Below, piece by piece: positions 43,976-51,923 of a DNA stretch of 64,000 bases (within the stretch, counting starts at the first letter, position 1; every line of letters starts with the position of its first letter). Position numbers and translations under genes: made by a program. The notes under the pieces are model-generated. The model did no database searches, was not told the DNA's origin, and saw nothing but the letters and a program-made list of their open reading frames with translations. Where the stretch lies: NCBI RefSeq assembly GCF_014190805.1, contig NZ_JACHVQ010000001.1, positions 2,702,216 through 2,766,215 of the forward strand. The letters are read 5' to 3'. This DNA comes from Flexivirga oryzae. GTDB taxonomy: Bacteria > Actinomycetota > Actinomycetes > Actinomycetales > Dermatophilaceae.

Positions 43976-45234
43976 CCGTCATCGAGTTCTGGGGCGGCCT
44001 CGGCGTCATCGGTTCGAGCAAGCTGACCCTGACCGAGGGTGACCACCGGGTGATGCTCGACATCGGCCTCGACATCCCCAGCCACACCGACCTGTTCCGG
44101 TCACCGGTCCGCGAGCGCCCCGGTCGTGAGCTCGCCGACCGGCTGCGCCTTCGTATGGCGCCACGCGTCCCGGGCCTGTGGGACCGGCGCTGGCTGGCCG
44201 ACGAGGATGCGGACCTGGCCGAACCGACCACGAAGACAGCGGTTTTCGCCAGCCACGCGCACATCGATCACACCGGGCTGGCCGGCTTCGTGCGCCCGGA
44301 CATACCGATGCACGCGCACGCCGACACGGTGCGGGTGCTGGATGCCCTGGAGGCGTCCGGGGAGCAGCTGGCGGGCTGCGCGCCGGAGTGGATCCCGTTG
44401 CACGACGGGGAGACTCGCGACTTCGGGCCGTTCACGGTGCAGTGCATCCGGGTGGATCACGACGTGCCGGGCGCCAGCGGCTACCTGGTGACCTGCCCGG
44501 ACGGCCGGCTGGCCTTCACCGGCGACCTGCGGTTCCACGGCCGGCATCCGGACCTCACCCGGGGTTTCGTCGAGCGGGTGCGCGGGGTGGACGCCTTCGT
44601 CACCGAGGGCACCCTGATGAGCTTCGACCCGCCGGAGGGAGTGGTTCGCGACGAGGACGCGGTCAACGCGGACTTCGTGCAGACACTGGGTCATTCGGGC
44701 GTGGTCCTGATGTCGGTCTATCCGCGCGACGTCGAGCGTGCAGCCGAGTTCGTCGAGCTGGCCCGGCAGCACGAGCGCACCATCCTGTGGCCGGCCGGCA
44801 TCGCGGACTTCCTGCAGCGCATGGGTGTCGACGCGCAGCCGCTGACCACCGAGAAGGTGGCCGATGTCCGGGCGCAGCCCGCGTCATACATCGTGCAGGT
44901 GGCGGTCGACGACCTGCCCGGCCTGCTGGACCTGCCGATCGAGCAGGGCACCCCGTTCTTCCACGCCAACGGCGCTCCGTTGGGTGAATTCGATCCGCAG
45001 TGGGCGGTCTTCGCCGATTGGGTCGAGGCCCTCGGGATCGACCTGCTGCGCCGTGGCTCGTCGGGGCACGCGACCGCGGACGCGACGTTCACCATGATCG
45101 AGGCGATCCACCCGAAGGTGGTCTTCCCGATCCACACCATGGCCCCGACGCGGTTCCTCGTGCCGGCCGGCGTGCGCCGGGTCATCCCGCACTACGGCGA
45201 GCGCTTCGACCTGCGCGGCGACCTGCTCAGCTGA
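43972..45234 (+). CDS. MBL-fold metallo-hydrolase (RNase J / beta-CASP-like)
   Basis: The 420-residue protein has the metallo-beta-lactamase motif HAHIDH at 95-100, further metal ligands in VDHDVPG and FTGDLRFHG, and the C-terminal GHATADATFTMIEAIHPKVV with IHTMAPTRF, as in the beta-CASP nuclease group. The stretch ILWPAGIADFLQRM may be the beta-CASP cap. It could be an RNase or a small-molecule hydrolase. The ATG overlaps the HAD stop (ATGA), making it the last gene of the sugar ABC operon, an unusual partner for an importer. Confidence 0.85.
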   Translation: MTVIEFWGGLGVIGSSKLTLTEGDHRVMLDIGLDIPSHTDLFRSPVRERPGRELADRLRLRMAPRVPGLWDRRWLADEDADLAEPTTKTAVFASHAHIDHTGLAGFVRPDIPMHAHADTVRVLDALEASGEQLAGCAPEWIPLHDGETRDFGPFTVQCIRVDHDVPGASGYLVTCPDGRLAFTGDLRFHGRHPDLTRGFVERVRGVDAFVTEGTLMSFDPPEGVVRDEDAVNADFVQTLGHSGVVLMSVYPRDVERAAEFVELARQHERTILWPAGIADFLQRMGVDAQPLTTEKVADVRAQPASYIVQVAVDDLPGLLDLPIEQGTPFFHANGAPLGEFDPQWAVFADWVEALGIDLLRRGSSGHATADATFTMIEAIHPKVVFPIHTMAPTRFLVPAGVRRVIPHYGERFDLRGDLLS

Positions 45235-45248
45235 CCGAGCGGGTCAGC
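45230..45248. terminator. Short hairpin spanning convergent stops
   Basis: GCTGACC (45230-45236) and GGTCAGC (45242-45248) form a 7-bp stem with a 5-nt loop. It overlaps the stop codons of both the MBL-fold gene and guaB, so it may terminate both. Confidence 0.5.
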
Positions 45249-46779
45249 GGGAGTAGTTGGGGGCCTCCACGATGCCCTGGACGTCGTGGGGGTGGGACTC
45301 CTTCAGCCCGGCCGTGGTGATGCGCACGAACCGGCCACGCTCCTGCAGCTGCGGGATGGTGCTGGCGCCGACGTAGAACATCGACTGGTGCAGCCCGCCG
45401 ACGAGCTGGTGGATCACGGTGCCGAGCGGGCCACGGTAGGGAACGCGGCCCTCGATGCCCTCGGGCACGATCTCGTCGTCACTGGCGACGTCGGCCTGGA
45501 AGTAGCGGTCCTTGGAGAAGGACTTCTTGCCGCGCGAGGCCATGGCACCCAGCGACCCCATGCCGCGGTAGGTCTTGAACTGCTTGCCGGCGACCAGCAT
45601 CAGGTCGCCGGGCGACTCCTCGCAACCGGCGAGGAGGGATCCGATCATCACCGAGTCCGCACCGGCCACCAGCGCCTTGGCGATGTCGCCGGAGAACTGC
45701 AGACCGCCGTCACCGACGACCGGGACGCCCGCGGGTTTGCAGGCCAGGGAGGCTTCGTAGATCGCGGTCACCTGCGGCACACCGACACCCGCGACGACGC
45801 GGGTCGTGCAGATCGAGCCCGGGCCGACACCGACCTTGACCCCGTCCACGCCGGCCTCGACCAGCGCGGCGGCTCCTTCACGGGTCGCCACGTTGCCGCC
45901 GAGGATCTCCACGTGCCGGGTCGCCGGGTCCGACTTCAGCTTGCGGATCATGTCGAGCATCAGGCGGGCGTGGCCGTTGGCGACGTCCGGCACCAGCACG
46001 TCGACGCCGGCCTCGACCAACGTGGTCGCACGCTCCCACGCGTCACCGAAGTAGCCGATCGCGGCGGCGACGAGCAACCGTCCGTCGGAGTCCTTGGACG
46101 CGTAGGGGAACTGTTCGGACTTCACGAAATCCTTGACCGTGATCAGCCCGGCGAGCTTCCCGTCGCCGTCGACCAGGGGCAACCGCTCGCGCTTGTGCTG
46201 GCGCAGCAACGCCGTCGCGTCGTCCCGGCTGATGCCGACCGGCCCGGTGACCAGCGGCGCCGCCGTCATGACCTCGGAGACCTTCGTGGTGGCCCATTCG
46301 GCGACCGGCGTGAAGCGCAGGTCGCGGTTGGTGATGATGCCGATCAGGTGGTCGTCGACGTCCACGACCGGCAGGCCGGAGACCCGGTAGCGTCCGCAGG
46401 TCTCGTCCAGCTCCTCCAGGGTCGCGTCCGGTCCGATGGTGACCGGGTTGGAGATGATGCCGGTCTGGGTGCGCTTGACCAGGTCGACCTGCTCGGCCTG
46501 GTCGGCGATCGACAAGTTGCGGTGCAGCACCCCGAGACCGCCCTGGCGCGCCATGGCGATCGCCATCCGGGCCTCGGTGACGGTGTCCATCGCCGCGGAC
46601 ACCAGCGGCACGCGCAGGCTGACCTCCCGGGTCAGCCGGCTGGTGGTGTCGACCTCACTGGGGATGACGTCGGTCTCCCCGGGCAGCAGCAGCACGTCGT
46701 CATAGGTGAGACCCAGTTGGCCGAACTTGGCGGGAACGTCGAAGGAATGGGCGGGCGCAGGAGACTCCTCGAAGGCCAT
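45244..46779 (-). CDS. guaB: IMP dehydrogenase
   Basis: The 511-residue enzyme has the IMPDH barrel with a CBS pair inserted at about 110-235. Landmarks are LTYDDVLLLPGETDVIPSEV near the N-terminus, the catalytic Cys loop GPGSICTTRVVAGVG, VVGDGGLQFSGDIAKALVAG, and the mobile flap YRGMGSLGAMASR. It converts IMP to XMP, the first step toward GMP, and feeds GuaA. It ends against the sugar operon and lies downstream of sigD and its anti-sigma gene, matching mycobacterial guaB2 order. Confidence 0.97.
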   Translation of the reverse strand: MAFEESPAPAHSFDVPAKFGQLGLTYDDVLLLPGETDVIPSEVDTTSRLTREVSLRVPLVSAAMDTVTEARMAIAMARQGGLGVLHRNLSIADQAEQVDLVKRTQTGIISNPVTIGPDATLEELDETCGRYRVSGLPVVDVDDHLIGIITNRDLRFTPVAEWATTKVSEVMTAAPLVTGPVGISRDDATALLRQHKRERLPLVDGDGKLAGLITVKDFVKSEQFPYASKDSDGRLLVAAAIGYFGDAWERATTLVEAGVDVLVPDVANGHARLMLDMIRKLKSDPATRHVEILGGNVATREGAAALVEAGVDGVKVGVGPGSICTTRVVAGVGVPQVTAIYEASLACKPAGVPVVGDGGLQFSGDIAKALVAGADSVMIGSLLAGCEESPGDLMLVAGKQFKTYRGMGSLGAMASRGKKSFSKDRYFQADVASDDEIVPEGIEGRVPYRGPLGTVIHQLVGGLHQSMFYVGASTIPQLQERGRFVRITTAGLKESHPHDVQGIVEAPNYSR

Positions 46780-46821
46780 TACCGAAGTGTAGGAGGCCGG
46801 GCTGAGCCCGCCGAACGGAGG

Positions 46822-47721
46822 TCAGTGCCCGTCGTCGGTGCTGGTCGGCGTCGGGACGCTCGACGAGCTGGACTGCGAGGATCCGCTGCTGGACGACGAG
46901 CTGCTCGACGGCGTGACGATCGGGGACCAGATGGGTGTGCCCGTGGTGCTCGTGGCCGTGGGCGACGGCGACCGGGTCGGCTTCGGCGGGCGTGGCGGGT
47001 GCGTGGGGTGCGGCCGCCTCGTCGGCGAACCCGGCGAGGTGCTCGAACTCGACGGGGTCGACCTCGGCGTGGGCGTGGTGGGCGTCGCCGAGCTCGTGCT
47101 GGACGACGTGCTGCTCGGGGCCGACGACGGCGAGGCCGACGAGCGCGGCGACGCGCTCGTGGCGGCGGGAGAGGCGGAGCTGCTCCCCGGCGGGGCGCCG
47201 TGGTGCCGCAGCACCGCGCCCGGCAGGACGCGGGGCAGTGCGGACGGACGGGACGACCGGGACTGCGAGGACGGGGGCAGGCCGATCCCGGTGGACGGCA
47301 TCCGCGTGACGCCCTGGTCCCCGGTCACCGCGCTACGGGTCCCGGCCGGCGCGCGGTGCGTCGAGGTCGCGGCTCGGGTGCTGACCGGCCCGGCGGCACC
47401 CGCGCCGAAGTCGGAGCTGCGGTGCACGAAACCCATCTGCTGGGCGACCCGGCTCAGCCCGGGCACGCCGCTCACGGCGGCTGCGACACCGGAGACCGAC
47501 AGGGTCCCGACGGTGATCGCGGCGATGACGCCGACGCGGGCACGGGTGTGCCTGGTGCGTGCGTAACGGCCGACCGGCCGCGGGTGGTCGGGGGCGTCGA
47601 TCTGGCGGACCCACTCCTGCAGGGCGTCACCGGCCACGTCGGTATGACGCGGCGGCCGCCGGCCACCGATCGCGTCGAGCATCTGGTCGTCGCGCCGGAT
47701 GTCCTCGATGTTCGGCGTCAC
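46822..47721 (-). CDS. Probable anti-sigma-D factor (RsdA-like) membrane protein
   Basis: The 299-residue protein has a cytoplasmic N-terminus (IEDIRRDDQMLDAIGG at 5-20, the RsdA-type sigma-binding segment), one membrane helix at about 64-84 (VGVIAAITVGTLSVSGVAAA), and an outer tail of some 200 residues rich in Ser, Thr and Pro with little other structure. In Mycobacterium, RsdA holds SigD at the membrane until it is proteolysed. Its ATG overlaps the sigD stop (ATGA), which keeps the two in balance. The low-complexity tail is longer and more repetitive than I would expect. Confidence 0.8.
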   Translation of the reverse strand: MTPNIEDIRRDDQMLDAIGGRRPPRHTDVAGDALQEWVRQIDAPDHPRPVGRYARTRHTRARVGVIAAITVGTLSVSGVAAAVSGVPGLSRVAQQMGFVHRSSDFGAGAAGPVSTRAATSTHRAPAGTRSAVTGDQGVTRMPSTGIGLPPSSQSRSSRPSALPRVLPGAVLRHHGAPPGSSSASPAATSASPRSSASPSSAPSSTSSSTSSATPTTPTPRSTPSSSSTSPGSPTRRPHPTHPPRPPKPTRSPSPTATSTTGTPIWSPIVTPSSSSSSSSGSSQSSSSSVPTPTSTDDGH

Positions 47722-48296
47722 AGCTCGCGCTCCTCGCCGTCGAGGAAGCCACGCAACCGGCCGAGCGCCCGGTGCTGCGCCACCCGCACCGCACCGGCCG
47801 ACATGCCCAGGGCGTCCGCCGTCTCCTCCGCGGAGAGACCGACGGCGACGCGCAGGACGAGGATCTCACGGTGTTGTGCCGGCAACCGGTCGAGCAGGGC
47901 CCACAGTCGCCCGGACTGCTCGTCGGCCATCGCGCAGTCCTCGGGGCCCGGAGCGGCGTCGGCCGAGTCCGGGATCTCGTCGGTCGGCGTCGGGCGACGG
48001 ATCACCCCACGCTGCACGTCAGCCACCTTGTTGGCGGCCACACGGTAGACGAAGGCTTCGAAGGGTGCGCCGCGGTCGGCATAGCGCGGCAGCGCTGTGA
48101 GCACAGCCACGCACACCTCCTGCGCCGCGTCGGCCGCGGCATCGGCGGCAGCAGAGAAACGCCCCAGCTTGCCGCGTGCGTAACGGACGGCCAGCTGATG
48201 GACGGCTGCCATGAGTTCGTCGGTCGCGGCCGCATCACCGTCGCGCGCAGCCGTGGCCAGATCACGCAGCGAAACCCGCGCGTCCGACCGTGACAT
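47718..48296 (-). CDS. sigD: RNA polymerase sigma-70 factor, SigD-like ECF
   Basis: The 192-residue protein has sigma region 2 (about 25-95: AAQEVCVAVLTALPRY and FEAFVYRVAANKVADVQR) and region 4 (about 130-185: LLDRLPAQHREILVLR, then SAEETADALGMSAGAVRVAQHRA). It is an ECF sigma factor. Its position upstream of an RsdA-like gene and guaB matches mycobacterial sigD. The ATG at 48296 was chosen because the conserved N-terminus starts there. Regulation by the adjacent membrane anti-sigma factor is expected. Confidence 0.9.
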   Translation of the reverse strand: MSRSDARVSLRDLATAARDGDAAATDELMAAVHQLAVRYARGKLGRFSAAADAAADAAQEVCVAVLTALPRYADRGAPFEAFVYRVAANKVADVQRGVIRRPTPTDEIPDSADAAPGPEDCAMADEQSGRLWALLDRLPAQHREILVLRVAVGLSAEETADALGMSAGAVRVAQHRALGRLRGFLDGEEREL

Positions 48297-48611
48297 CGGC
48301 CGAAGGGGCGAAAACGTTACGGGGGCAGCACCCACCGCCTCGGCCAGGCCCTCCTGGCCGACCCTCGATCGTGAAATCCCCGAGCTCACGTTCTTCCTAG
48401 ATCCGGAAACAGGTCGTACGTGCAAGTAACCGTAGCTGCCAGAGTATGACGACAGGTACGGCCGGTGCCAGCCCGCCGGAAAACCGCGCCGTTCTGCGAT
48501 CCGGTCGCAAGACGGCCGCTGTTCGCGCCCGCGGACCCCGCAGGATGCGGGACGGCCCCGCCATACCGAGGTGCTGTATGGCGGGGCCGCAGGGCCGGAT
48601 CGCGGAGGCGA
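48297..48611. other. Intergenic spacer between sigD and groEL
   Basis: This 315-bp gap holds the unresolved sigD promoter on its left and the groEL terminator on its right. No open frame with coding character was seen. One copy of the GTATGNCG octamer lies near 48444 apart from the two in the terminator. Confidence 0.6.
48553..48589 (-). terminator. groEL terminator built from inverted octamers
   Basis: A perfect 14-bp stem (48553-48566 with 48576-48589) with a 9-nt loop lies 23 bp beyond the groEL stop. The loop side of each arm is CGCCATAC or GTATGGCG, an inverted pair of the dispersed octamer. No U-tract follows, which is common in high-GC hosts. Confidence 0.85.
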
Positions 48612-50225
48612 TCAGTGGCCGTGGCCGTGACCGTGACCGGCCTCGGCGTCGTCGTCTTCCTTCTTGTCGACCACGAGCGTGTCGGTGGTCAGCACCATCG
48701 ACGCGATCGACGCGGCGTTGCGCAGCGCGGAGCGGGTGACCTTGACCGGGTCGATGACGCCCTGCTTGATCAGGTCGCCGTACTCGCCGGTGGCGGCGTT
48801 CAGGCCGCTGCCGACCGGCTCCTCGCGCACGCGGGACACTGCCACGTAGCCCTCGAGGCCGGCGTTCTCGGCGATCCAGCGCAGCGGCTCGACCGAGGCC
48901 TTGGCGATCAGCGCGGCGCCGGTGGCCTCGTCACCCGTGAGGTCGAGCTTCTCGACCACGGACGACGCGTGCACCAGGGCCGAGCCACCGCCGGCGACGA
49001 TGCCCTCCTCGATGGCCGCACGGGTCGCCGAGATGGCGTCCTCGATGCGGTGCTTCTTCTCCTTCAGCTCCACCTCGGTGTGGGCGCCGACCTGGATGAC
49101 GCAGACGCCACCGGCCAGCTTGGCGAGGCGCTCCTGCAGCTTCTCGCGGTCCCAGTCGGAGTCGGTGCGCTCGATCTCGGCCTTGAGCTCCTTGACCCGG
49201 CCGCCGACGGCCTCGGCGTCACCCTGACCGTCCACGATGGTGGCGGTGTCCTTGGTGACGACGACGCGGCGGGCCTGGCCCAGCATGTCCAGGTCGACCT
49301 GGTCGAGCTTGAGGCCGACCTCCTCGGCGATGACCTGGCCACCGGTGAGGATCGCGATGTCCTGCAGCATGGCCTTGCGGCGGTCGCCGAAGCCCGGCGC
49401 CTTGACGGCGACGACGTTGAAGGTGCCACGGATCTTGTTGACCACCAGCGTGGACAGGGCCTCGCCCTCGATGTCCTCGGCGATGATCAGCAGCGGCTTA
49501 CCGGACTGCACGACCTTCTCCAGCAGCGGCAGGATGTCGGCGATCGCCGAGATCTTGCCCTGGTTGATCAGGACGTAGGCGTCCTCGAGCACCGCTTCCA
49601 TGCGCTCGGTGTCGGTGACGAAGTAGGGCGAGATGTAGCCCTTGTCGAACTGCATGCCCTCGGTGAACTCCAGGGCGGTCTCGGCGGTCGAGGACTCCTC
49701 GACGGTGATGACGCCGTCCTTGCCGACCTTGTCGAACGCCTCGGCGATCAGCCCGCCGATCGTCTGGTCCTGCGCGGACAGGGCGGCGACCTGGGAGATC
49801 TCCTCCTTGCCCTCGAGCTCGCGGGCGCTGGCCAGCAGCTGCTCGCTGATCGCGTCGACGGCCTGGTCGATACCGCGCTTGAGGGCGGCCGGGCCGGCTC
49901 CCGCGGCGACGTTGCGCAGGCCTTCCTTGACCATCGCCTGGGCGAGCACGGTCGCGGTGGTGGTGCCGTCACCGGCGATGTCGTTGGTCTTGGTGGCGAC
50001 TTCCTTCGCCAGCTGCGCGCCGAGGTTCTCGTACGAGTCCTCGAGCTCGACCTCACGGGCGATGGTGACGCCGTCGTTGGTGATGGTCGGCGCGCCCCAC
50101 TTCTTGTCGATGACGACGTTGCGACCCTTCGGGCCCAGCGTCACCTTGACGGCGTTGGCGAGGGCGTCGACGCCCCGCTCGAGCGCCTTGCGCGCGGAGT
50201 CGTTGAACTCCAGTTCCTTTGCCAT
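48612..50225 (-). CDS. groEL: Chaperonin GroEL with histidine-rich C-terminus (GroEL1 type)
   Basis: The 537-residue chaperonin has all family marks: LGPKGRNVVIDKKWGAP, the ATP-binding GDGTTTATVLAQAM near 86-99, and GGSALVHA in the equatorial domain. The tail is not the usual Gly-Gly-Met repeat but ends DDDAEAGHGHGHGH, as in actinobacterial GroEL1 proteins encoded with groES. Such tails can bind metals. The ATG at 50225 has the expected AKELEFNDSARKALERGVDA. It is 94 bp downstream of groES, with a large hairpin between, and is controlled by the CIRCE sites ahead of groES. Confidence 0.97.
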   Translation of the reverse strand: MAKELEFNDSARKALERGVDALANAVKVTLGPKGRNVVIDKKWGAPTITNDGVTIAREVELEDSYENLGAQLAKEVATKTNDIAGDGTTTATVLAQAMVKEGLRNVAAGAGPAALKRGIDQAVDAISEQLLASARELEGKEEISQVAALSAQDQTIGGLIAEAFDKVGKDGVITVEESSTAETALEFTEGMQFDKGYISPYFVTDTERMEAVLEDAYVLINQGKISAIADILPLLEKVVQSGKPLLIIAEDIEGEALSTLVVNKIRGTFNVVAVKAPGFGDRRKAMLQDIAILTGGQVIAEEVGLKLDQVDLDMLGQARRVVVTKDTATIVDGQGDAEAVGGRVKELKAEIERTDSDWDREKLQERLAKLAGGVCVIQVGAHTEVELKEKKHRIEDAISATRAAIEEGIVAGGGSALVHASSVVEKLDLTGDEATGAALIAKASVEPLRWIAENAGLEGYVAVSRVREEPVGSGLNAATGEYGDLIKQGVIDPVKVTRSALRNAASIASMVLTTDTLVVDKKEDDDAEAGHGHGHGH

Positions 50226-50248
50226 TGTTGGCCTTTCGTCAATTGATC

Positions 50249-50303
50249 GCGTATGACGATGCCCTAGCCCCACCTGGTGGCTGGGCTAGGGCGCGTCATA
50301 CGC
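50249..50303 (-). promoter_or_regulatory. Long intercistronic hairpin between groES and groEL
   Basis: GCGTATGACG (50249-50258) pairs with CGTCATACGC (50294-50303), and GCCCTAGCCC (50261-50270) with GGGCTAGGGC (50283-50292), giving 20 pairs with a small bulge and a 12-nt loop. The outer arms are inverted GTATGNCG octamers. It may act as a processing or stability element that sets the GroES to GroEL ratio, or as a partial terminator. Confidence 0.75.
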
Positions 50304-50319
50304 AAATGCGTGGGGATCG

Positions 50320-50616
50320 TTACTTGGTGACGACCGCGAGGACGTCGCGGGCCGAGAGGATCAGCAGCTCCTCGCCGGCGTACTTCACCTCGGTGCCGCC
50401 GTACTTGGAGTAGATGACGCGGTCGCCGACTGCGACGTCGAGCGGGACCCGCTGGCCGTTGTCGTCGATGCGACCCGGGCCGATCGCCAGGACCTCGCCC
50501 TCCTGGGGCTTCTCCTTGGCGGTGTCCGGGATGACCAGGCCGGAGGCGGTGGTCTGCTCGGCCTCGACGGACTTGACGACGATGCGGTCCTCGAGCGGCT
50601 TGATGTTCACCGACAC
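50320..50616 (-). CDS. groES: Co-chaperonin GroES
   Basis: The 98-residue protein has the family pattern VNIKPLEDRIVVKSVEAEQT, then GLVIPDTAKEKPQEG (mobile loop), GDRVIYSKYGGTEVKYAGEE and LILSARDVLAVV. It caps GroEL to close the folding chamber. The GTG start at 50616 has AGGAAGG 7 nt upstream. It is the first gene of the groESL operon, under two CIRCE operators. Confidence 0.97.
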   Translation of the reverse strand: MSVNIKPLEDRIVVKSVEAEQTTASGLVIPDTAKEKPQEGEVLAIGPGRIDDNGQRVPLDVAVGDRVIYSKYGGTEVKYAGEELLILSARDVLAVVTK

Positions 50617-50733
50617 GGTGTGACCTTCCTGTTCTGGGGCCCGATCTGGCGGGCCGTGGATGCGTACCCCGGGAGGGTGCAACCGATGGATCACGTCGTG
50701 GGCGCCGTCGCGGGGGTCGACCACGAAATGCGG

Positions 50734-50760
50734 TTAGCACTGTCCCAGGAAGAGTGCCAA
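50734..50760. promoter_or_regulatory. CIRCE operator, downstream copy
   Basis: TTAGCACTG, a 9-nt spacer and GAGTGCCAA match the CIRCE consensus with one arm mismatch. HrcA repressor binds it and is released on heat shock. It lies 118 bp upstream of the groES start. Confidence 0.92.
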
Positions 50761-50779
50761 CACAGAATCTAGGCGTTCA

Positions 50780-50806
50780 TTAGCACTCACGCAACTTGAG
50801 TGCCAA
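50780..50806. promoter_or_regulatory. CIRCE operator, upstream copy
   Basis: TTAGCACTC, a 9-nt spacer and GAGTGCCAA form the second CIRCE element, 46 bp from the first. Two elements ahead of groESL are known in other actinobacteria. This one lies only 11 bp beyond the last stop codon of the paralogue array, so array transcripts would run into the operator unless stopped. Confidence 0.93.
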
Positions 50807-50817
50807 AACCCGTCGTG

Positions 50818-51918
50818 TCAGCCCCTCGCGACGGCGTACGTCGCCGTCGTACTCATCAGCAGGGTCGCGTGGGCCGGTGCCGCCGTGCCGGCGCCGCCGG
50901 GGACCCGGCGCAACGGGACGGTCACCGAGTTCCGGACGGTGACGTTCCTGCCCCGGTCGATCGCGAAGACGAAGACCCCGTTGCCGTGGACGACGCCGCT
51001 GCGGCGATGCGGCGCCGGCGCAGTGAGCACCTTCGTCGGCGCCGTCCCGTTCGCGGTGACCGTGACGGTCGCCTTCCCCGGGGTGTAGCCGACCTCGCCG
51101 GTCGGCCCCCAATTGGCGGCCGGCCGCGCGAAGACGGTGTACCCGACCCCGCTGACGACGAGCCATTCCTTGCCGGTGGGCGCCCAGCCGGGACCGGTCA
51201 GGTAGGGCGTCCGGTATGCCGAGCCGGCATCCGCCCCGGCATACCAGCGCAGGTCCGCCGACGGATCGGCGAGCCGTTCCTGCTCGGAGAACTTCCCGGT
51301 GCCCGCGCCCCAGCCGGTCCACCGGTACAGCGGTGCGAACGCACCCTCCGTGCGTGTGCCGGACGCCGGCCGCAGGGTCTGTTCGCGGCCGGCGAAGGAC
51401 ACGACGATCCGTACGCTGCGGCGATCTCCGGGCAGCGCCACGAGCAGGCGCTGCGTCGGGTCGTCTCCCACCGACGCGTAGTCCACCGGCCGCAGCGCCG
51501 TGTCCACTGCCACTGTCGTGCCGCCGGAGCGGACGCTCAGCGCGCTGGGCCGCGTGTCGACGAACCCCGAGGCGGCACCGAACGACGTACGTGAGGCCCA
51601 TTCGAGGGACAGCAGCACGCCACCGCGAGGCGCGCGGACGGTGTGGGTGGTGCCGTCGTCGTCATTCGTCGCGCTCGAGGACAAGGTCGCACTGAGCAGG
51701 ATCTCGGCGTTCGGGACCTCCATGACCAGGTCGTCGGACGCCACGCCCGTGGTGTAGTCGCCGGCTCGGGTCGCGCCGGTGGCCAACCGGCCCTTGGCGT
51801 CGCCGTCCGTTCGCTGCGAGAGCACCCCGACGGCGACGCCGGCGGCCACGAGCAGCACGACGAGCAGGGCGGCGATCCACCTGCCGCGGTGTCCGCCGAG
51901 TGCTGGTAGGTCAGCCAC
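50818..51918 (-). CDS. Array gene A: single-helix membrane protein, Q2 module
   Basis: I do not recognise this 366-residue family. One membrane helix (about 15-36, IAALLVVLLVAAGVAVGVL) follows an ADLPALGGHRGRW start shared with array genes E and I. The outer part is beta-rich, with VRAPRGGVLLSLEWAS near 95, a V-x-F-AGR-x-Q strand (VVSFAGREQTL), APLYRWTGW, and the array signature YLTGPGWAPTGKEWLVVSGVGY near 245. A basic segment and ATLLMSTTATYAVA end it. It is the last gene of the operon, 5 bp after array gene B. The GTG at 51918 was chosen because the family N-terminus starts there. Confidence 0.75.
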   Translation of the reverse strand: MADLPALGGHRGRWIAALLVVLLVAAGVAVGVLSQRTDGDAKGRLATGATRAGDYTTGVASDDLVMEVPNAEILLSATLSSSATNDDDGTTHTVRAPRGGVLLSLEWASRTSFGAASGFVDTRPSALSVRSGGTTVAVDTALRPVDYASVGDDPTQRLLVALPGDRRSVRIVVSFAGREQTLRPASGTRTEGAFAPLYRWTGWGAGTGKFSEQERLADPSADLRWYAGADAGSAYRTPYLTGPGWAPTGKEWLVVSGVGYTVFARPAANWGPTGEVGYTPGKATVTVTANGTAPTKVLTAPAPHRRSGVVHGNGVFVFAIDRGRNVTVRNSVTVPLRRVPGGAGTAAPAHATLLMSTTATYAVARG

Positions 51919-51923
51919 TGCGC

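Noticed and set aside
45286..48048. 920-codon plus-strand frame opposite guaB and rsdA/sigD
   Set aside because: High GC keeps antisense frames open; the minus-strand genes have clear motifs and this has none.
48465..50246. 593-codon plus-strand frame opposite groEL
   Set aside because: It mirrors groEL codons and has no family features.
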